Positions 41,565 to 50,426 are shown, counted from the stretch's first letter. The stretch: 64,000 nucleotides of DNA from Amycolatopsis sp. CA-230715 (GCF_018736145.1 NZ_CP059997.1:9981501-10045500), one strand, 5' to 3'. Notes: generated from the letters alone by a model not told the origin. Translations and numbers: made by a program.

Positions 41565-42623
41565 TCAGTCCTCCCCGGTTAGAGCAGCGGTGATGAGGCG
41601 GACAGTGCGGCACGGCCACTCCGGCCTTGTGCCATGGGCACAGCATTCACGGCAGCGTTGCCGTATGTCCCCGAAGTGCGGGTTCACATTCTGTGCCTCG
41701 TGGAGTTCGAGCACATCCCGCAACGCGGTGAACGCGTTCGGGGCGACGTCGTTTCGATCCCGTGTTTCGCTGAACTCGACGAAGTCGACCACGTTGGCGG
41801 CTTCGTGGCAGTCGGCAACCAAGCGATGGCGGATGTGGGTGCGCCAGTCGGCGGGGCGCGCGACCGCCTGAGAGAGCGAATCGTGAAGGCGGTGTAGCTC
41901 GGTGTCCTGGTCGCGCATCCGATCCGCGGCGGCAGCCAAGCCCTCGTCCTTCGCGACGATCTTCTCGCGGAGACGGGCCAGCTCGGCGGCGACCACGGGC
42001 AGCGCGGCACGAACCGAATCACCGACAAGCTGGGAGACCGCCCAACCGGGGTCGTCCGCGGCGAGCGCGGCAGCCACCGTTTCGATCGGCACCACGTCCT
42101 GGACGGCGTCCCACACAGGATGGCGGGCGTCGGCAAGGGCCTCGGGGCCGAGGTTGCCGACTTCCGGCGCCGGACCGTCGTCGGTGTCGCTGCCACCGGC
42201 AGCCGGGACGAGCGAGACAGCGAGTTGCTGCGCGAACCGGTACGCGGCGGCACATGCCCGGCAGAATCCCCGGCGGTGGCCGCCGCCGACGTTGTCTCGA
42301 TGCTGAAGATCGACGTAAGCCGCACACGTGATGCTGAACAGGTCCTCATCCGATCCGGTATTTCGCAGTGCGTTGTACTCAGTGATGTCACCGGCAGCAG
42401 GGGCTGGCGACTCGTCATGGTTGTCGTTGACCTCGTCACCGCCTTCGGGGTATTCGACGCGCCACGTTGGGTGCACGATCCGGGTGAACGACTCGCCGTA
42501 CTGCCGGACTCGGAGACGCGGACCGTCCGAGCCGACGATCGTGGCAGGGCGGCCGGCTACCACGATGCGCACGCCGAGGTCCGCCGGGACACCGTACGTT
42601 TCGCGGATGTCGGCGAGGCTCAT
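41565..42623 (-). CDS. hypothetical multi-module protein (352 aa)
   Basis: N-terminal region with VPADLGVRIVVAGRPATIVG, a middle Cys/His group (GHRRGFCRACAAAY) and a coiled-coil C-terminal half ending in a CRECCAHG cluster. The segment DWRTHIRHRLVADCHEAANVV is also seen, diverged, in the 54413-54865 product (DWRTQVRHRLLAD), marking a shared module. AGGAG before ATG 42623, which overlaps the stop of the next upstream gene (ATGA). Function unknown. Confidence 0.65.
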   Translation of the reverse strand: MSLADIRETYGVPADLGVRIVVAGRPATIVGSDGPRLRVRQYGESFTRIVHPTWRVEYPEGGDEVNDNHDESPAPAAGDITEYNALRNTGSDEDLFSITCAAYVDLQHRDNVGGGHRRGFCRACAAAYRFAQQLAVSLVPAAGGSDTDDGPAPEVGNLGPEALADARHPVWDAVQDVVPIETVAAALAADDPGWAVSQLVGDSVRAALPVVAAELARLREKIVAKDEGLAAAADRMRDQDTELHRLHDSLSQAVARPADWRTHIRHRLVADCHEAANVVDFVEFSETRDRNDVAPNAFTALRDVLELHEAQNVNPHFGDIRQRCRECCAHGTRPEWPCRTVRLITAALTGED

Positions 42624-42808
42624 CGGGACTCCTGAAACGCGGCGGCGATGACGGCGCAGGCGTGGACGTTCGCCGACGCCAGGAGTGAACGCTGAACCTG
42701 GCCTGAGTCGGTGTGATCTCGCGTGTCCAGGTGCGTTGCCTCGTAGTTCAGCCGTTCTGCCGTCAGAAGATGCTCAGCTGCGGAGAGTTGGAAGTTCGAT
42801 GTGATCAT
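42620..42808 (-). CDS. small helical protein (62 aa)
   Basis: Begins ITSNFQLSAAEHLLTAERL, all-helical. Its stop overlaps the next gene's ATG (ATGA), showing translational coupling. GAGAG site. Function unknown. Confidence 0.6.
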   Translation of the reverse strand: MITSNFQLSAAEHLLTAERLNYEATHLDTRDHTDSGQVQRSLLASANVHACAVIAAAFQESR

Positions 42809-42838
42809 CGGGTGCTCTCTCGGGTCAGGATGTGATGG

Positions 42839-43045
42839 TCATGTGCCGTCGCCGCGGTCGACGGTGCAGGGTGCCGTCGTGGTGAAGCAGCAATGGCCGC
42901 TGTGAAGGGAAACCGGGAAGCTCCAGCATGGGCATTCGTCCTGGTTCGGGTGCCAGAGGAGGGCGAGGGCGGCGAGACGCGCGTTCTCGACTGGATCGAG
43001 CGCGAACCGCCGCGTTTCGGTGTGGTTCGTGTCCTGGTCCCTCAC
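42839..43045 (-). CDS. small Cys/His-rich protein (68 aa), GTG start
   Basis: Contains DECPCWSFPVSLHSGHCC and further Cys, suggesting metal binding. The GTG start overlaps the stop of the upstream (IS-interrupted) gene as GTGA. It lacks its own ribosome site, so expression would depend on coupling to that disrupted gene and may now be impaired. Confidence 0.5.
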   Translation of the reverse strand: MRDQDTNHTETRRFALDPVENARLAALALLWHPNQDECPCWSFPVSLHSGHCCFTTTAPCTVDRGDGT

Positions 43046-43250
43046 GACGACATGCTCTTGATCGAGACTTCGGTGCCGCGGACAAGCTCATCGGTGCCGA
43101 TGACGATGCGGTATCCGCCCGCGGGGTAACTCGGGTCATCCGAGAGAATCACAGCGCACGTCCACGAACCGGCATTGCGCTTGCGCGGCAACGATTCCTC
43201 GTCGAAATCGTTCGGGATCGGGTCATGGTGATACGTGATGGGAACCACCA

Positions 43251-43275
43251 TGAGGTTCACCCCGGGGAGTGGACA
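43251..43275. repeat. IS3 terminal inverted repeat, left copy
   Basis: 25 bp, reverse complement of 44563-44587 with no mismatch. Confidence 0.93.
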
Positions 43276-43291
43276 GGGGCTTACAAGGGGT

Positions 43292-44197
43292 TCAGGCAGC
43301 CGTTCGGAGTGACTGCTCGAAGTTGTTGGGACTGAGCATCCCGATGGCGGAGTTCCGTCGGATACTGTTGTAGAAGGTGATCCATTTGTCAATCGCGGCA
43401 ACGAGTTCTGTCTTCGTGACGTAGGCGTGCCGGTAGTAGTGCTCGTGTTTGAACGTCGACCAGAACGACTCCGCTGGGCTGTTGTCCCAGCAGATTCCGG
43501 TCACGCCCATCGACCGGCGCAGCCCGTGCCGGAAGCACGCCTTCGCTGTCAGGTGCGCGGTGTACTCGCCGCCACGGTCGGAATGCAGGATCGTGCCACG
43601 GCATCTGCCGCCACGGGTGCCCACGGCGGCATCGATCGCGTCGGTGACCATCTCGGCGCCGATGTGGTCGGATATGCTGTAGCCCAACACTTTCCGGGAG
43701 TGCCCGTCCCGGATCGCACACAGGAACATGTCACCCTGACCACACGTCAGGTACGTGATGTCGGTCAGCCAGACCGCGTCGAGCCGGTCCCGGTCGAAGT
43801 GCCGGTCGACCAGATCCGGTGGGAACGACGCGGCCGGATCGGCCACTGTCGTCTTCACCTTGAACGTGCGCGGGCTGATACCTTCCAACCCGATCGAGGC
43901 CATGATCTTGGCAACCGTCTTCGCGGTAACCACCTCACCCTGATCGCGCAGTTCGGCGGTGATCCGCGGCGAACCATAGGTCCCGCGGGAATCCTGGTGC
44001 ACCTGGGTGATCTTCACCTCGAGGTCGGCCCGGCGTTGCTGCCGCGGTGTCAGCACCGTCGCTGCGACGCGTTTGGCGTGCGCGTAGTAACCCGACGTCG
44101 ACACACCCAGCAGCCGTGCCATCCGCCGGATCGAGAACCGCGCGTTCGACGGCGACCTGGTGTCGGTGAACTCGTCAGGGCCGGCGTACTTGGCCAT
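43292..44197 (-). CDS. IS3-family transposase OrfB (DDE integrase core)
   Basis: 301 aa. N-terminal HTH_21 (RFSIRRMARLLGVSTSGYYAH) and rve core with D in VWLTDITYL, D in LHSDRGGEYT and E in SPAESFWSTFKHE. The start ATG overlaps the OrfA stop (ATGA). Many IS3 elements make an OrfAB fusion by -1 frameshifting; here I see simple coupling and no obvious A6G slippery run. Catalyses copy-out-paste-in transposition. Confidence 0.92.
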   Translation of the reverse strand: MAKYAGPDEFTDTRSPSNARFSIRRMARLLGVSTSGYYAHAKRVAATVLTPRQQRRADLEVKITQVHQDSRGTYGSPRITAELRDQGEVVTAKTVAKIMASIGLEGISPRTFKVKTTVADPAASFPPDLVDRHFDRDRLDAVWLTDITYLTCGQGDMFLCAIRDGHSRKVLGYSISDHIGAEMVTDAIDAAVGTRGGRCRGTILHSDRGGEYTAHLTAKACFRHGLRRSMGVTGICWDNSPAESFWSTFKHEHYYRHAYVTKTELVAAIDKWITFYNSIRRNSAIGMLSPNNFEQSLRTAA

Positions 44198-44520
44198 CAG
44201 AGCGAACCGGGCCGGTTCTTCTGCATCGCGGCAAAGTACGCCGAGGCTTTTACCAGGAAGGCGTTGTCCTTCTCTAGCTCGGCCACCTGTCCGCGCAAGC
44301 GCAACAGTTCGGCCCGTTCGGCGGCCTCCAGAGGTTTGTCTCCGTGGACCTCGGCCGCGGTGACCCGTCGACGTTCGTCTTTGACCCAGACACTCAACAT
44401 GCCCGCGTCGATACCCAGCTCGCGGGAAACCTCAGCGATTGTCCGGCCGGAATCGATCACGCGGTGAGCAGCCTCGACCTTGTACTCCGCCGTGTACGAC
44501 CGGCGCTTGCGAGGAGGCAT
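44197..44520 (-). CDS. IS3-family transposase OrfA (HTH)
   Basis: 107 aa. HTH_Tnp_1 region (YTAEYKVEAAHRVIDSG, TIAEVSRELGI, LSVWVKDERR) followed by a leucine-zipper-like coiled coil (AELLRLRGQVAELEKDNAFL). Binds the terminal repeats and dimerises. CAGGA..GGATGTCCTC context upstream; start at 44520. Confidence 0.92.
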   Translation of the reverse strand: MPPRKRRSYTAEYKVEAAHRVIDSGRTIAEVSRELGIDAGMLSVWVKDERRRVTAAEVHGDKPLEAAERAELLRLRGQVAELEKDNAFLVKASAYFAAMQKNRPGSL

Positions 44521-44562
44521 GAGGACATCCTTTCAGCAGGACGACTGATCCTGCTAACTCGG

Positions 44563-44587
44563 TGTCCACTCCCCGGGGTGAACCTCA
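44563..44587. repeat. IS3 terminal inverted repeat, right copy
   Basis: 25 bp, perfect partner of 43251-43275; the outside flank CCA is the duplicated target. Confidence 0.93.
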
Positions 44588-44945
44588 CCACGACGGTGTA
44601 CGGCTTATCAGTGCGTGGCGGGTTCCAGGGCAGCCGCACGAGCCGGTCGCGTGGTGATCCCGCGATGGTGATTGGCAGCGTAGACAGGAAGTGGTTGATC
44701 GAGCCTGTCGGGGCCTGGGCGAGACGGGCTCGCTCTTGCTCTTCGGTTTCTATCGATTCGGTTCGGGTGACGAAGCCCATGACGATCACCTGCTTTCGTC
44801 GCTGAGGGCCGACCGAGCGAGTCCCGGCCGGCGACGATGTTCTTTCGAGTTCGCTCCGGCCCAGCTGTGCCGATCTTCAGGCGGCGCGGGAAGCAACACG
44901 GCAGCAGGCCGTCCGCACTTTGTGACGAGCGGCCTGTCTACGTCG

Positions 44946-45539
44946 TCACTGCCCGTGGGGATCGCCGAGTGGGGTGCTGCCATGCTGGCCGGATGCGGTG
45001 AACCGCGGCGTGGAGATCAGCGTCCAGCCCGCCGAGTCGCACACCCAGAACCGTCCGTCGATGGCGATCGCGTCGCCCTTCGACAGCGACCGGTTGCCTT
45101 GACTTCGGTACTCGATCGCATGCACGTCTGGCTCGCCGTGGCTCGGGTCATCCCCGACGTTGAACAGGTAGAACATCCGCTCGGCGATCTGGATGTCGCT
45201 GATGTCCGGGTCGACCGCGGGCTCATCGTAGGTGTAGACCTCGACGAAGGTGTCAGTGACGACGTAGCCGTCAGCCATGACGGCGTGGCTGGTGTTGTGG
45301 AACACGCGAACTCGGACCGTCCGTGCCGACGGGGTGACCGGTGTCAGCAGGTCGACGCGGTCCTGCTCGAGTTCGGCTCTGTCGAGCGAGACTGTCGTTC
45401 CGCGAGCGATCTCGGCTGCGCTGATGCTGAGGTGGTGTCCGCCGACGGCGTAACTCGGATGATCCGAGAAGACCACGGCGCACGCCCACGAGCCGGGGTT
45501 GAGCCTCTGTGGCAACGATTCCTCGTGAACATCCTCCAA
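44946..45539 (-). CDS. hypothetical protein, C-terminal part of an amber-split gene
   Basis: 197 residues if begun at the TTG at 45539. N-terminal part (EESLPQRLNPGSWACAVVFSDHPSYAVGG) matches the C-terminal half of the IS-interrupted paralogue (EESLPRKRNAGSWTCAVILSDDPSY). The C-terminal part (YLFNVGDDPSHGEPD.., GNRSLSKGDAIAIDGRFW) resembles a small domain common in Streptomyces hypothetical proteins. It is in the same frame as 45555-45764, separated from it by one TAG and five codons. Either translated from TTG, by read-through, or a pseudogene. Confidence 0.55.
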   Translation of the reverse strand: MEDVHEESLPQRLNPGSWACAVVFSDHPSYAVGGHHLSISAAEIARGTTVSLDRAELEQDRVDLLTPVTPSARTVRVRVFHNTSHAVMADGYVVTDTFVEVYTYDEPAVDPDISDIQIAERMFYLFNVGDDPSHGEPDVHAIEYRSQGNRSLSKGDAIAIDGRFWVCDSAGWTLISTPRFTASGQHGSTPLGDPHGQ

Positions 45540-45554
45540 AGCCGGGTGCCTATG

Positions 45555-45764
45555 CTACTCGATGGGGACCACCACGATGCTGTATGTCTGCTCAGAACGC
45601 GCCGAATCCCACGGTAGCCGTATCAGCAGGCCCGTCGGCCATTCGGCGATCGTGATCGGCAGGGTGGACAGGAAGCGGCTCTTCGACCCAGTCGGGGCGT
45701 GCGCGAGGCGAGCCCGCTCTTGCTCCTCGGTTTCGATAATCCCCATACGCGCAAGGAAATCCAT
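45555..45764 (-). CDS. hypothetical protein, N-terminal part of an amber-split gene (69 aa)
   Basis: Begins DFLARMGIIETEEQERARLA with AAGGAG upstream; 60-70% similar by eye to the N-terminal half of the IS-interrupted paralogue. Ends at a TAG (45555-45557) where the paralogue continues. Together with 44946-45539 it would make one ORF of about 270 codons. Palindrome copy c lies about 90 bp upstream. Confidence 0.62.
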   Translation of the reverse strand: MDFLARMGIIETEEQERARLAHAPTGSKSRFLSTLPITIAEWPTGLLIRLPWDSARSEQTYSIVVVPIE

Positions 45765-45845
45765 GGTGCCAGTACTCCTTCGTGATCGCGTCCGGCCAGG
45801 TGCACGACGTACCCAGAGCAAGAATTCTTGTCACATCGAGATCCG

Positions 45846-45862
45846 GATCAGCTGCGCTGATC
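45846..45862. repeat. dispersed palindrome copy c
   Basis: GATCAGC-TGC-GCTGATC preceded by CCG; between the stop at 46023 and the start at 45764. Confidence 0.85.
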
Positions 45863-46022
45863 TTCTGGTCACGACGACCATGTGCTGTCCCACGCGGCGT
45901 CGCGTGCGCCCACGCACGAATTCTGCAGTGGACAGTGGACCAGCGTTGTCGTGGCACACGTCGTCGGAACGTGTTCTCGTTCAAGCACCCGGTGAACGGA
46001 CGTCACTGTCTTCGTTTTTCAG

Positions 46023-46790
46023 CTAGCTGCCGTGAGTCTGAATACTGGCCCCACGGCGGGAAACATGCAGCTCGGAGGTCAGCCGGGCGTTCTCCTCACG
46101 GAGGGAGTTCAGTTGCTGTCCCAGCTTTATGACCACATTCGACGCCAGGTTCTCTTTCTCGGCCACGAGCCACCTGCCTAACGCGATGACGTGGCCGAGC
46201 CGATCATGTGTGTGGGACAGCTCGATCATCAGCGCTTCAATGGTTGCGCGTGCGTGATCACGCTCGCGATCAATCCGGTTCAGTATCGGAGCGATTGCCG
46301 CTGTCACCACCCGCGCGACTTCGGTCGCCGCCATGTCATCGCCGCGGGGATACGTGTTCCGCTCGCCCAGGTGGGCCTTGTCGTTCTTGTCAACGAGCCC
46401 GTCGGTGACATCGTTGTCCGTGGTAACCCCGGGTGTATCTCGGCAAGGACAGGCCGCCGGTCCGTCCGGGTCGCCTTGACAGTCCTGACAGCGCTGCGCA
46501 CAGCCGAGTGCATGGCGGCCGTCGGCGAACGGCCCGGTGCAACAGCGGGAGCCGGCGGCCGACGCGTGCTCGTCACCGTGCGTGCGATAACAGCCAACGT
46601 CGCCACAGCCGAGGTCCGGGTGTGCGACGACGTGACCGACCGAGCAGCATGTCTCGCAGTGCCCGGGGTCGCCGACGGACTGCCGTGCGGCGTCACTGCC
46701 GCACAACTCGTGCGGGTGCTGCCGGTAGGAGGAGGCACCGACGCGATCCGCCGACGCCGGTGCGCTGGTCTTCTCGAGGTAATCAGACAT
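46023..46790 (-). CDS. Cys-rich hypothetical protein with coiled coil (255 aa)
   Basis: The N-terminal half has about 14 Cys (GHCETCCSVGH, GCGDVGC, RCCTGPFADGRHALGC, RCQDCQGDPDGPAACPC). The RCC-GP-ADGRHAL-C module recurs in the 54625-55461 product. The C-terminal half is a coiled coil (NRIDRERDHARATIEALMIELSH and LNSLREENARLTSEL). Likely zinc-binding and oligomeric. GGGAGA upstream of ATG 46790. No family recognised. Confidence 0.65.
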   Translation of the reverse strand: MSDYLEKTSAPASADRVGASSYRQHPHELCGSDAARQSVGDPGHCETCCSVGHVVAHPDLGCGDVGCYRTHGDEHASAAGSRCCTGPFADGRHALGCAQRCQDCQGDPDGPAACPCRDTPGVTTDNDVTDGLVDKNDKAHLGERNTYPRGDDMAATEVARVVTAAIAPILNRIDRERDHARATIEALMIELSHTHDRLGHVIALGRWLVAEKENLASNVVIKLGQQLNSLREENARLTSELHVSRRGASIQTHGS

Positions 46791-46869
46791 CTACATCTCC
46801 CGTGGGCGTGGTCGTGCTCATTCATGTTGGATTGCTCGCTGCGGCACGGTGATCCAGGCACCTGAGTAC

Positions 46870-47661
46870 TTACTCGCCCTCGGCGGCGGCCTGTTCCTCA
46901 TCGGGCGCCCTGGAAACGATCCCTTTGTCGTGGTGCTGGTGGATTTCGACACGAACCATTTGCGGGGCGAGGTCACGCCGCGGTGGCATCCAAGGCGCGA
47001 GGATGTGTGGCTTCGTGACGCAGTGAACGTTGTCGCACAGCACCGGCTCAGTAAGTGTGCTGTTGTGATCACGTACGTCGACCAGTGTCGGATCGGTACC
47101 GAGCGGATAGAGGTGGACTGTCTCCGTGATGCCCCAGAGCAGTAGCTCGTTTCCTTCAAACCGCGGGAAAGTGGGTAACCGTATGGTGATCGAGGCCGCG
47201 CACCTCGGACCGTGAACCTCGTTGCCAGTACCGGGCACATAGACGTTCAGGACCATTCTGTTCTCGTCGAATTGCGTGACGATCCGGGCACCGGAGAGAA
47301 CCGCGAGGAAAGTCTTGGTCGGGGAAACGATGTCAGGGAACAAGACCCGTGACACGACAATGTCCCAGAAATCGTCGCCATGGGCGATCGTGTACACATC
47401 TGGTTCGACCCGGATCATCCAGAACGAGCCATCGTCCTGTGGCAGTGCGTAGTCGGCCGCGGTGAGCTCCGCGATGGCGTTGAGTAATCGGCGCCGGGGC
47501 TTGAAGTTAGGGTTGAGCTGGCTCGCGCTGAGCCGCACCTGTTTTCGGTCGAACCAGTTCCGGTTGAGCCACAGTTGATTCCAGTAACCCGCCGTGCCAA
47601 GGTGATAGAGACGTTGGGCGTCTGGCGACAGGCCGGTCAGGGCCACAGTGGGATAGATCAT
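46870..47661 (-). CDS. hypothetical protein (263 aa)
   Basis: Begins IYPTVALTGLSPDAQRLYHLGTAG, followed by helix-turn-helix-like LNAIAELTAADYALPQDDGSFW, which with the basic KPRRRLLN reads like a winged-helix. The second half is beta-rich with a His/Cys group near the end. ATG 47661 has GAGGAG; the longer TTG-initiated frame to 47739 lacks one. Possible DNA-binding protein; not assignable. Confidence 0.6.
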   Translation of the reverse strand: MIYPTVALTGLSPDAQRLYHLGTAGYWNQLWLNRNWFDRKQVRLSASQLNPNFKPRRRLLNAIAELTAADYALPQDDGSFWMIRVEPDVYTIAHGDDFWDIVVSRVLFPDIVSPTKTFLAVLSGARIVTQFDENRMVLNVYVPGTGNEVHGPRCAASITIRLPTFPRFEGNELLLWGITETVHLYPLGTDPTLVDVRDHNSTLTEPVLCDNVHCVTKPHILAPWMPPRRDLAPQMVRVEIHQHHDKGIVSRAPDEEQAAAEGE

Positions 47662-47773
47662 CAGCTGTACTCCTCGGTGTGGGTCTTCGGTGACGAGCCC
47701 GAATGAGTCTTCGTCTGTCCAGTCCTGCGTCCGGCCCAAAGCCGATCATGTCCTGCGATCTCTGGTTCATGGT

Positions 47774-48121
47774 TCAGGGCTTGTCGGTCAGCCAGCCGCG
47801 CTGATGACCCATCTGACCGAGCCGGGTGTAGAAGCGCGGGAAGTCCGTGGGCTTGATCCGCACCGCGACGGTGATGTCGATGGCGCCGTCGCCGGCGAAG
47901 AGGTTCTCGATGCTCACCGAGTCGACGTCGTCCAACAACCTCAGTACGGTGTCGTCGCTGCCCCAATTCTCGAACGTGTTGGCCAGGAGATCCGCGTCGG
48001 ATCTTGCTCGCCTGCTCGCTCCGCACAGGTCGCCGGCGGCGGTCTTGTGCATGGTGTACGCACCGTCGGAACGAAGGCGGACCTCGGTCAGGCAGAGGGG
48101 GCACAAGCGCTGGGTCGTCAC
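47774..48121 (-). CDS. hypothetical protein with N-terminal zinc finger (115 aa)
   Basis: TTQRLCPLCLTEVRLR (CxxC) with a later His/Cys (YTMHKTAAGDLCG) makes a short treble-clef-like zinc site. The remainder is acidic alpha/beta (DDVDSVSIENLFAGDGAIDITV). The GTG start at 48121 overlaps the upstream stop (GTGA). Second-to-last gene of the 50.2-47.8 kb operon. Confidence 0.62.
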   Translation of the reverse strand: MTTQRLCPLCLTEVRLRSDGAYTMHKTAAGDLCGASRRARSDADLLANTFENWGSDDTVLRLLDDVDSVSIENLFAGDGAIDITVAVRIKPTDFPRFYTRLGQMGHQRGWLTDKP

Positions 48122-48345
48122 GTCTCGTTCGCCTTGTTAGTACGTGACCCGGCGAGGCATTTCTCGCACAAGCCACCACATTTGAAGATCTCGGTCGAAC
48201 CGACCCATTCCCCACAATCCGCGCAGACACACTCGACGCAATCACCAGGTTGCGTGTTGTCCTCGTAGTGCGAGCACAGATAAGCATGGGCGATGTTCTT
48301 CCACGCCGGACAAGAGACCGGACGATCGTCATAATGTTCCACCAT
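48118..48345 (-). CDS. zinc-ribbon-like protein (75 aa)
   Basis: Four CxxC-type pairs or single Cys (CSHYED, CVECVCADCGEW, FKCGGLCEKCLAG) indicate one or two zinc sites. ATG 48345 overlaps the upstream stop (TGATG); two GTGs lie just ahead. Coupled to both neighbours. Confidence 0.62.
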   Translation of the reverse strand: MVEHYDDRPVSCPAWKNIAHAYLCSHYEDNTQPGDCVECVCADCGEWVGSTEIFKCGGLCEKCLAGSRTNKANET

Positions 48346-48647
48346 CACCACCCAATCCCGTGAGTCAAATGCGTGAGAAGAGCGTCAACCGCCGCGGTCG
48401 TCCACAACCGCCGTTCGGCCCCGGACATCGTGACCGGCGGCCGCGGTCCGATGTAGTCCATGGCATCGTTGACGATCAGGCGGAGGGTCGCTCCAGTGGG
48501 AGCGATATCCAGGATCGCGGCGACGTCGCATGCCTCGTCGAGCCGCGCTGACAGGACCCTGCGAGCCGAGCCGTTCGCGTCTGCGTGGTCGGCGTGGAGA
48601 TGGACCAACCGTGTAGCCAATCGTCGCTGTCGCGGATCACCGGTCAT
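48345..48647 (-). CDS. hypothetical protein (100 aa)
   Basis: Basic N-terminus (TGDPRQRRLATRLVHLH), helical throughout. The ATG at 48647 overlaps the stop of the 513-aa gene (ATGA); translationally coupled. Function unknown. Confidence 0.62.
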   Translation of the reverse strand: MTGDPRQRRLATRLVHLHADHADANGSARRVLSARLDEACDVAAILDIAPTGATLRLIVNDAMDYIGPRPPVTMSGAERRLWTTAAVDALLTHLTHGIGW

Positions 48648-50185
48648 GGCCGATCGGCCTCCGAGTCGATATTGGTGGCGGAGCGGTCCACCGCACCAGG
48701 ATCGCGGTCGGTGATCAGCTTCCTGGCTTGGGCCCAGTAGGGCCCCGGACGGGATCGCAGGAGGAGTTCGGCCAGGTGCGTGCGCTCGTCAACGGAGCGC
48801 TCCGTCGCGACTCGGTCGATCTCGTCCATAATCTGGTGTTGCTGCGCCGTGAGCGTGATGCTCCCAGGGGCACCCCAGTGCCGTGTCACAGCGTCGACGT
48901 CGTCACGCATCAGTGTCGCGGCCAGTTCCTCGGCCTCGTGCCAGATCGCCTCGTCCGCCTTCTTCTTGGCGTCCAACTTCTCGCGAGAGGCTCGCACGGC
49001 AGTGTCCACGAACAGCGCGTACACGGGTGTGATGGGCAGGCCGCATACGCCGCATTCACCGGCGCTGTTCGCGTCGTGCCACGGCGAGTCACTGCCGGGG
49101 CATCGGGTGTTCAGCGCCATGGCCAGCGCCTCGTCCGGGTCGCGGGGACGGTGCTGTTCGCGGAAGCCGACGGTGGTGCGCACGTCCTCGGTGAGCGCTG
49201 CCCCGCATGTTCGGCACAGGATTCCCGCCTGTTCCAGTCCGGCCCGGATGTCCAGAACAGGGCCACTTTCCTGGGTGTCCTCCATCCACGCGGCGAAGTC
49301 TCGGATCGCGGTGCTGCGGGCGAAGCGCTCCCACTGGTGCTCGGTGAGCGCGATATCCCCAAGCTCGTCTGTGATGAAGCGGTTGCTCGCGGACCAGACG
49401 TAGTGCGGCAGGGCGTAGCGGTCAGCGAGTTCTGCGATGACTCGCGCGGCGTCCTCGTGGGTAGCGCCGCTCCGCGGTAGCGTCGCCAGGTTCGTTACCG
49501 GTGCCGGCAGGTCCGGGTGGTCGAGGTCGATCGCGGTGAGCAGCTCCACGCGGCGGGCGACGCGGTCGTCTTCGTCGAGAACTGCGCGGATCTGCGTGGC
49601 GAGGTCGTTCCCGCCTCCCGGGTGTTCGGCGGCGAGGTTGTCGAGGTGGGAACGGATGGCGCGTGCCGGGGCCCGTCCGATGCGCTGGCCCACGATCGCC
49701 CGTAGCGCGACGGCGTGCGCCTCGTCGAGCTCGAGAGCGACCGTCATCAGCGCCCGGGCCCACAGCGTGGCCAGGCTGGCCGTCAGGGTCACCGGACTGT
49801 AGTCGGCGGTGAGTGTCGCGGTAAGCGGCGCTGTGTAGCGCAGCGTGAGCCCGTCGCCCAGGTCCCACGTCGTGGTGGTGGCCGTGCGGATATCCGGGTC
49901 GACGACGTCGAAGACGATGTTGTCCGGGAGCGGACCGCCGTGGTCGAGCCGGTGAGCGTAGTCGAGCAGCTCGGTGGCCGCCGTATGCGCCGTCGTCGCG
50001 GTGTAGGCCACGTGCGGACGGTCGATGTGGACGATCGCGTGCTCACCGTCGCAGCGGCGCGGGGCGCCGGGCGAGGGAAAAAAGGTCGCGTCGTGCTGGT
50101 CGATCTCATAGGCAACGCGATCGAGGATCACGGACACACGTCCCCTCGGTTCGGCGGAACTGGAACTCGGTAAGTTCGATGTCAT
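48644..50185 (-). CDS. large hypothetical protein with zinc-ribbon motifs (513 aa)
   Basis: Beta-rich N-terminal 150 residues, a long helical middle and two Cys clusters in the C-terminal half (ILCRTCGAAL and ECGVCGLPI) that look like one split zinc ribbon, then a coiled coil (ASREKLDAKKKADEAIWHEAEELA). Lead gene of a four-gene overlapping operon down to 47774. AAGGGGG precedes the ATG at 50185. No family recognised. Confidence 0.65.
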   Translation of the reverse strand: MTSNLPSSSSAEPRGRVSVILDRVAYEIDQHDATFFPSPGAPRRCDGEHAIVHIDRPHVAYTATTAHTAATELLDYAHRLDHGGPLPDNIVFDVVDPDIRTATTTTWDLGDGLTLRYTAPLTATLTADYSPVTLTASLATLWARALMTVALELDEAHAVALRAIVGQRIGRAPARAIRSHLDNLAAEHPGGGNDLATQIRAVLDEDDRVARRVELLTAIDLDHPDLPAPVTNLATLPRSGATHEDAARVIAELADRYALPHYVWSASNRFITDELGDIALTEHQWERFARSTAIRDFAAWMEDTQESGPVLDIRAGLEQAGILCRTCGAALTEDVRTTVGFREQHRPRDPDEALAMALNTRCPGSDSPWHDANSAGECGVCGLPITPVYALFVDTAVRASREKLDAKKKADEAIWHEAEELAATLMRDDVDAVTRHWGAPGSITLTAQQHQIMDEIDRVATERSVDERTHLAELLLRSRPGPYWAQARKLITDRDPGAVDRSATNIDSEADRP

Positions 50186-50329
50186 TACAGGAAGGCCCCC
50201 TTGTTCGGGTGGTCGCGCGCGTGAGGGCGTTGACGGCCGCTACTCGGTGAGACCCAGTGCGGTCACATCGAGCTGTCGCGAGTCGCTGGCAGGTCTCGTT
50301 CCAGCCCTGGATGCCCTTCGGGAAAGGGA

Positions 50330-50360
50330 AACCCCGGCAGGGTGCGTCCCTGCCGGGGTT
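50330..50360 (-). terminator. 13-bp perfect hairpin
   Basis: Arms 50330-50342/50348-50360, 5-nt loop, followed on the minus strand by a pyrimidine-rich TTTCCCTTTC tail; ends the 50427-51193 unit. Confidence 0.75.
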
Positions 50361-50426
50361 CGGTGTCGCGTGTCTCGCGAGCATGCCGTCAGCTGAGCTG
50401 ACGCGGGATCAATGTGGTCCGTGAGT

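Larger units (their letters stand above)
43251..44587 (-). mobile_element. IS3-family insertion sequence, 1337 bp
   Basis: Perfect 25-bp terminal inverted repeats (43251-43275 and 44563-44587, starting TGAGGTTCACC), flanked by a 3-bp direct repeat CCA (43248-43250 and 44588-44590). Contains two ORFs of IS3 type, both intact. Inserted into a gene, with no decay, so insertion is probably recent and the element potentially active. Confidence 0.93.
43042..44780 (-). pseudogene. hypothetical gene interrupted by the IS3 element
   Basis: N-terminal coding part 44588-44780 (starts MGFVTRTESIETEEQE, AGGTGATC site) and C-terminal part 43042-43250 are separated by the IS. Removing the IS plus one copy of the 3-bp target duplication restores one continuous frame of about 130 codons across the junction (..DKPYTVVV then VPITYHHD..). 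The product is a paralogue of the adjacent 44946-45764 gene. Function unknown. The downstream 68-aa gene overlaps its stop. Confidence 0.85.

Noticed and set aside
43251..44587. Composite transposon
   Set aside because: Only one IS copy is present and its ends are fully defined, with no passenger genes.
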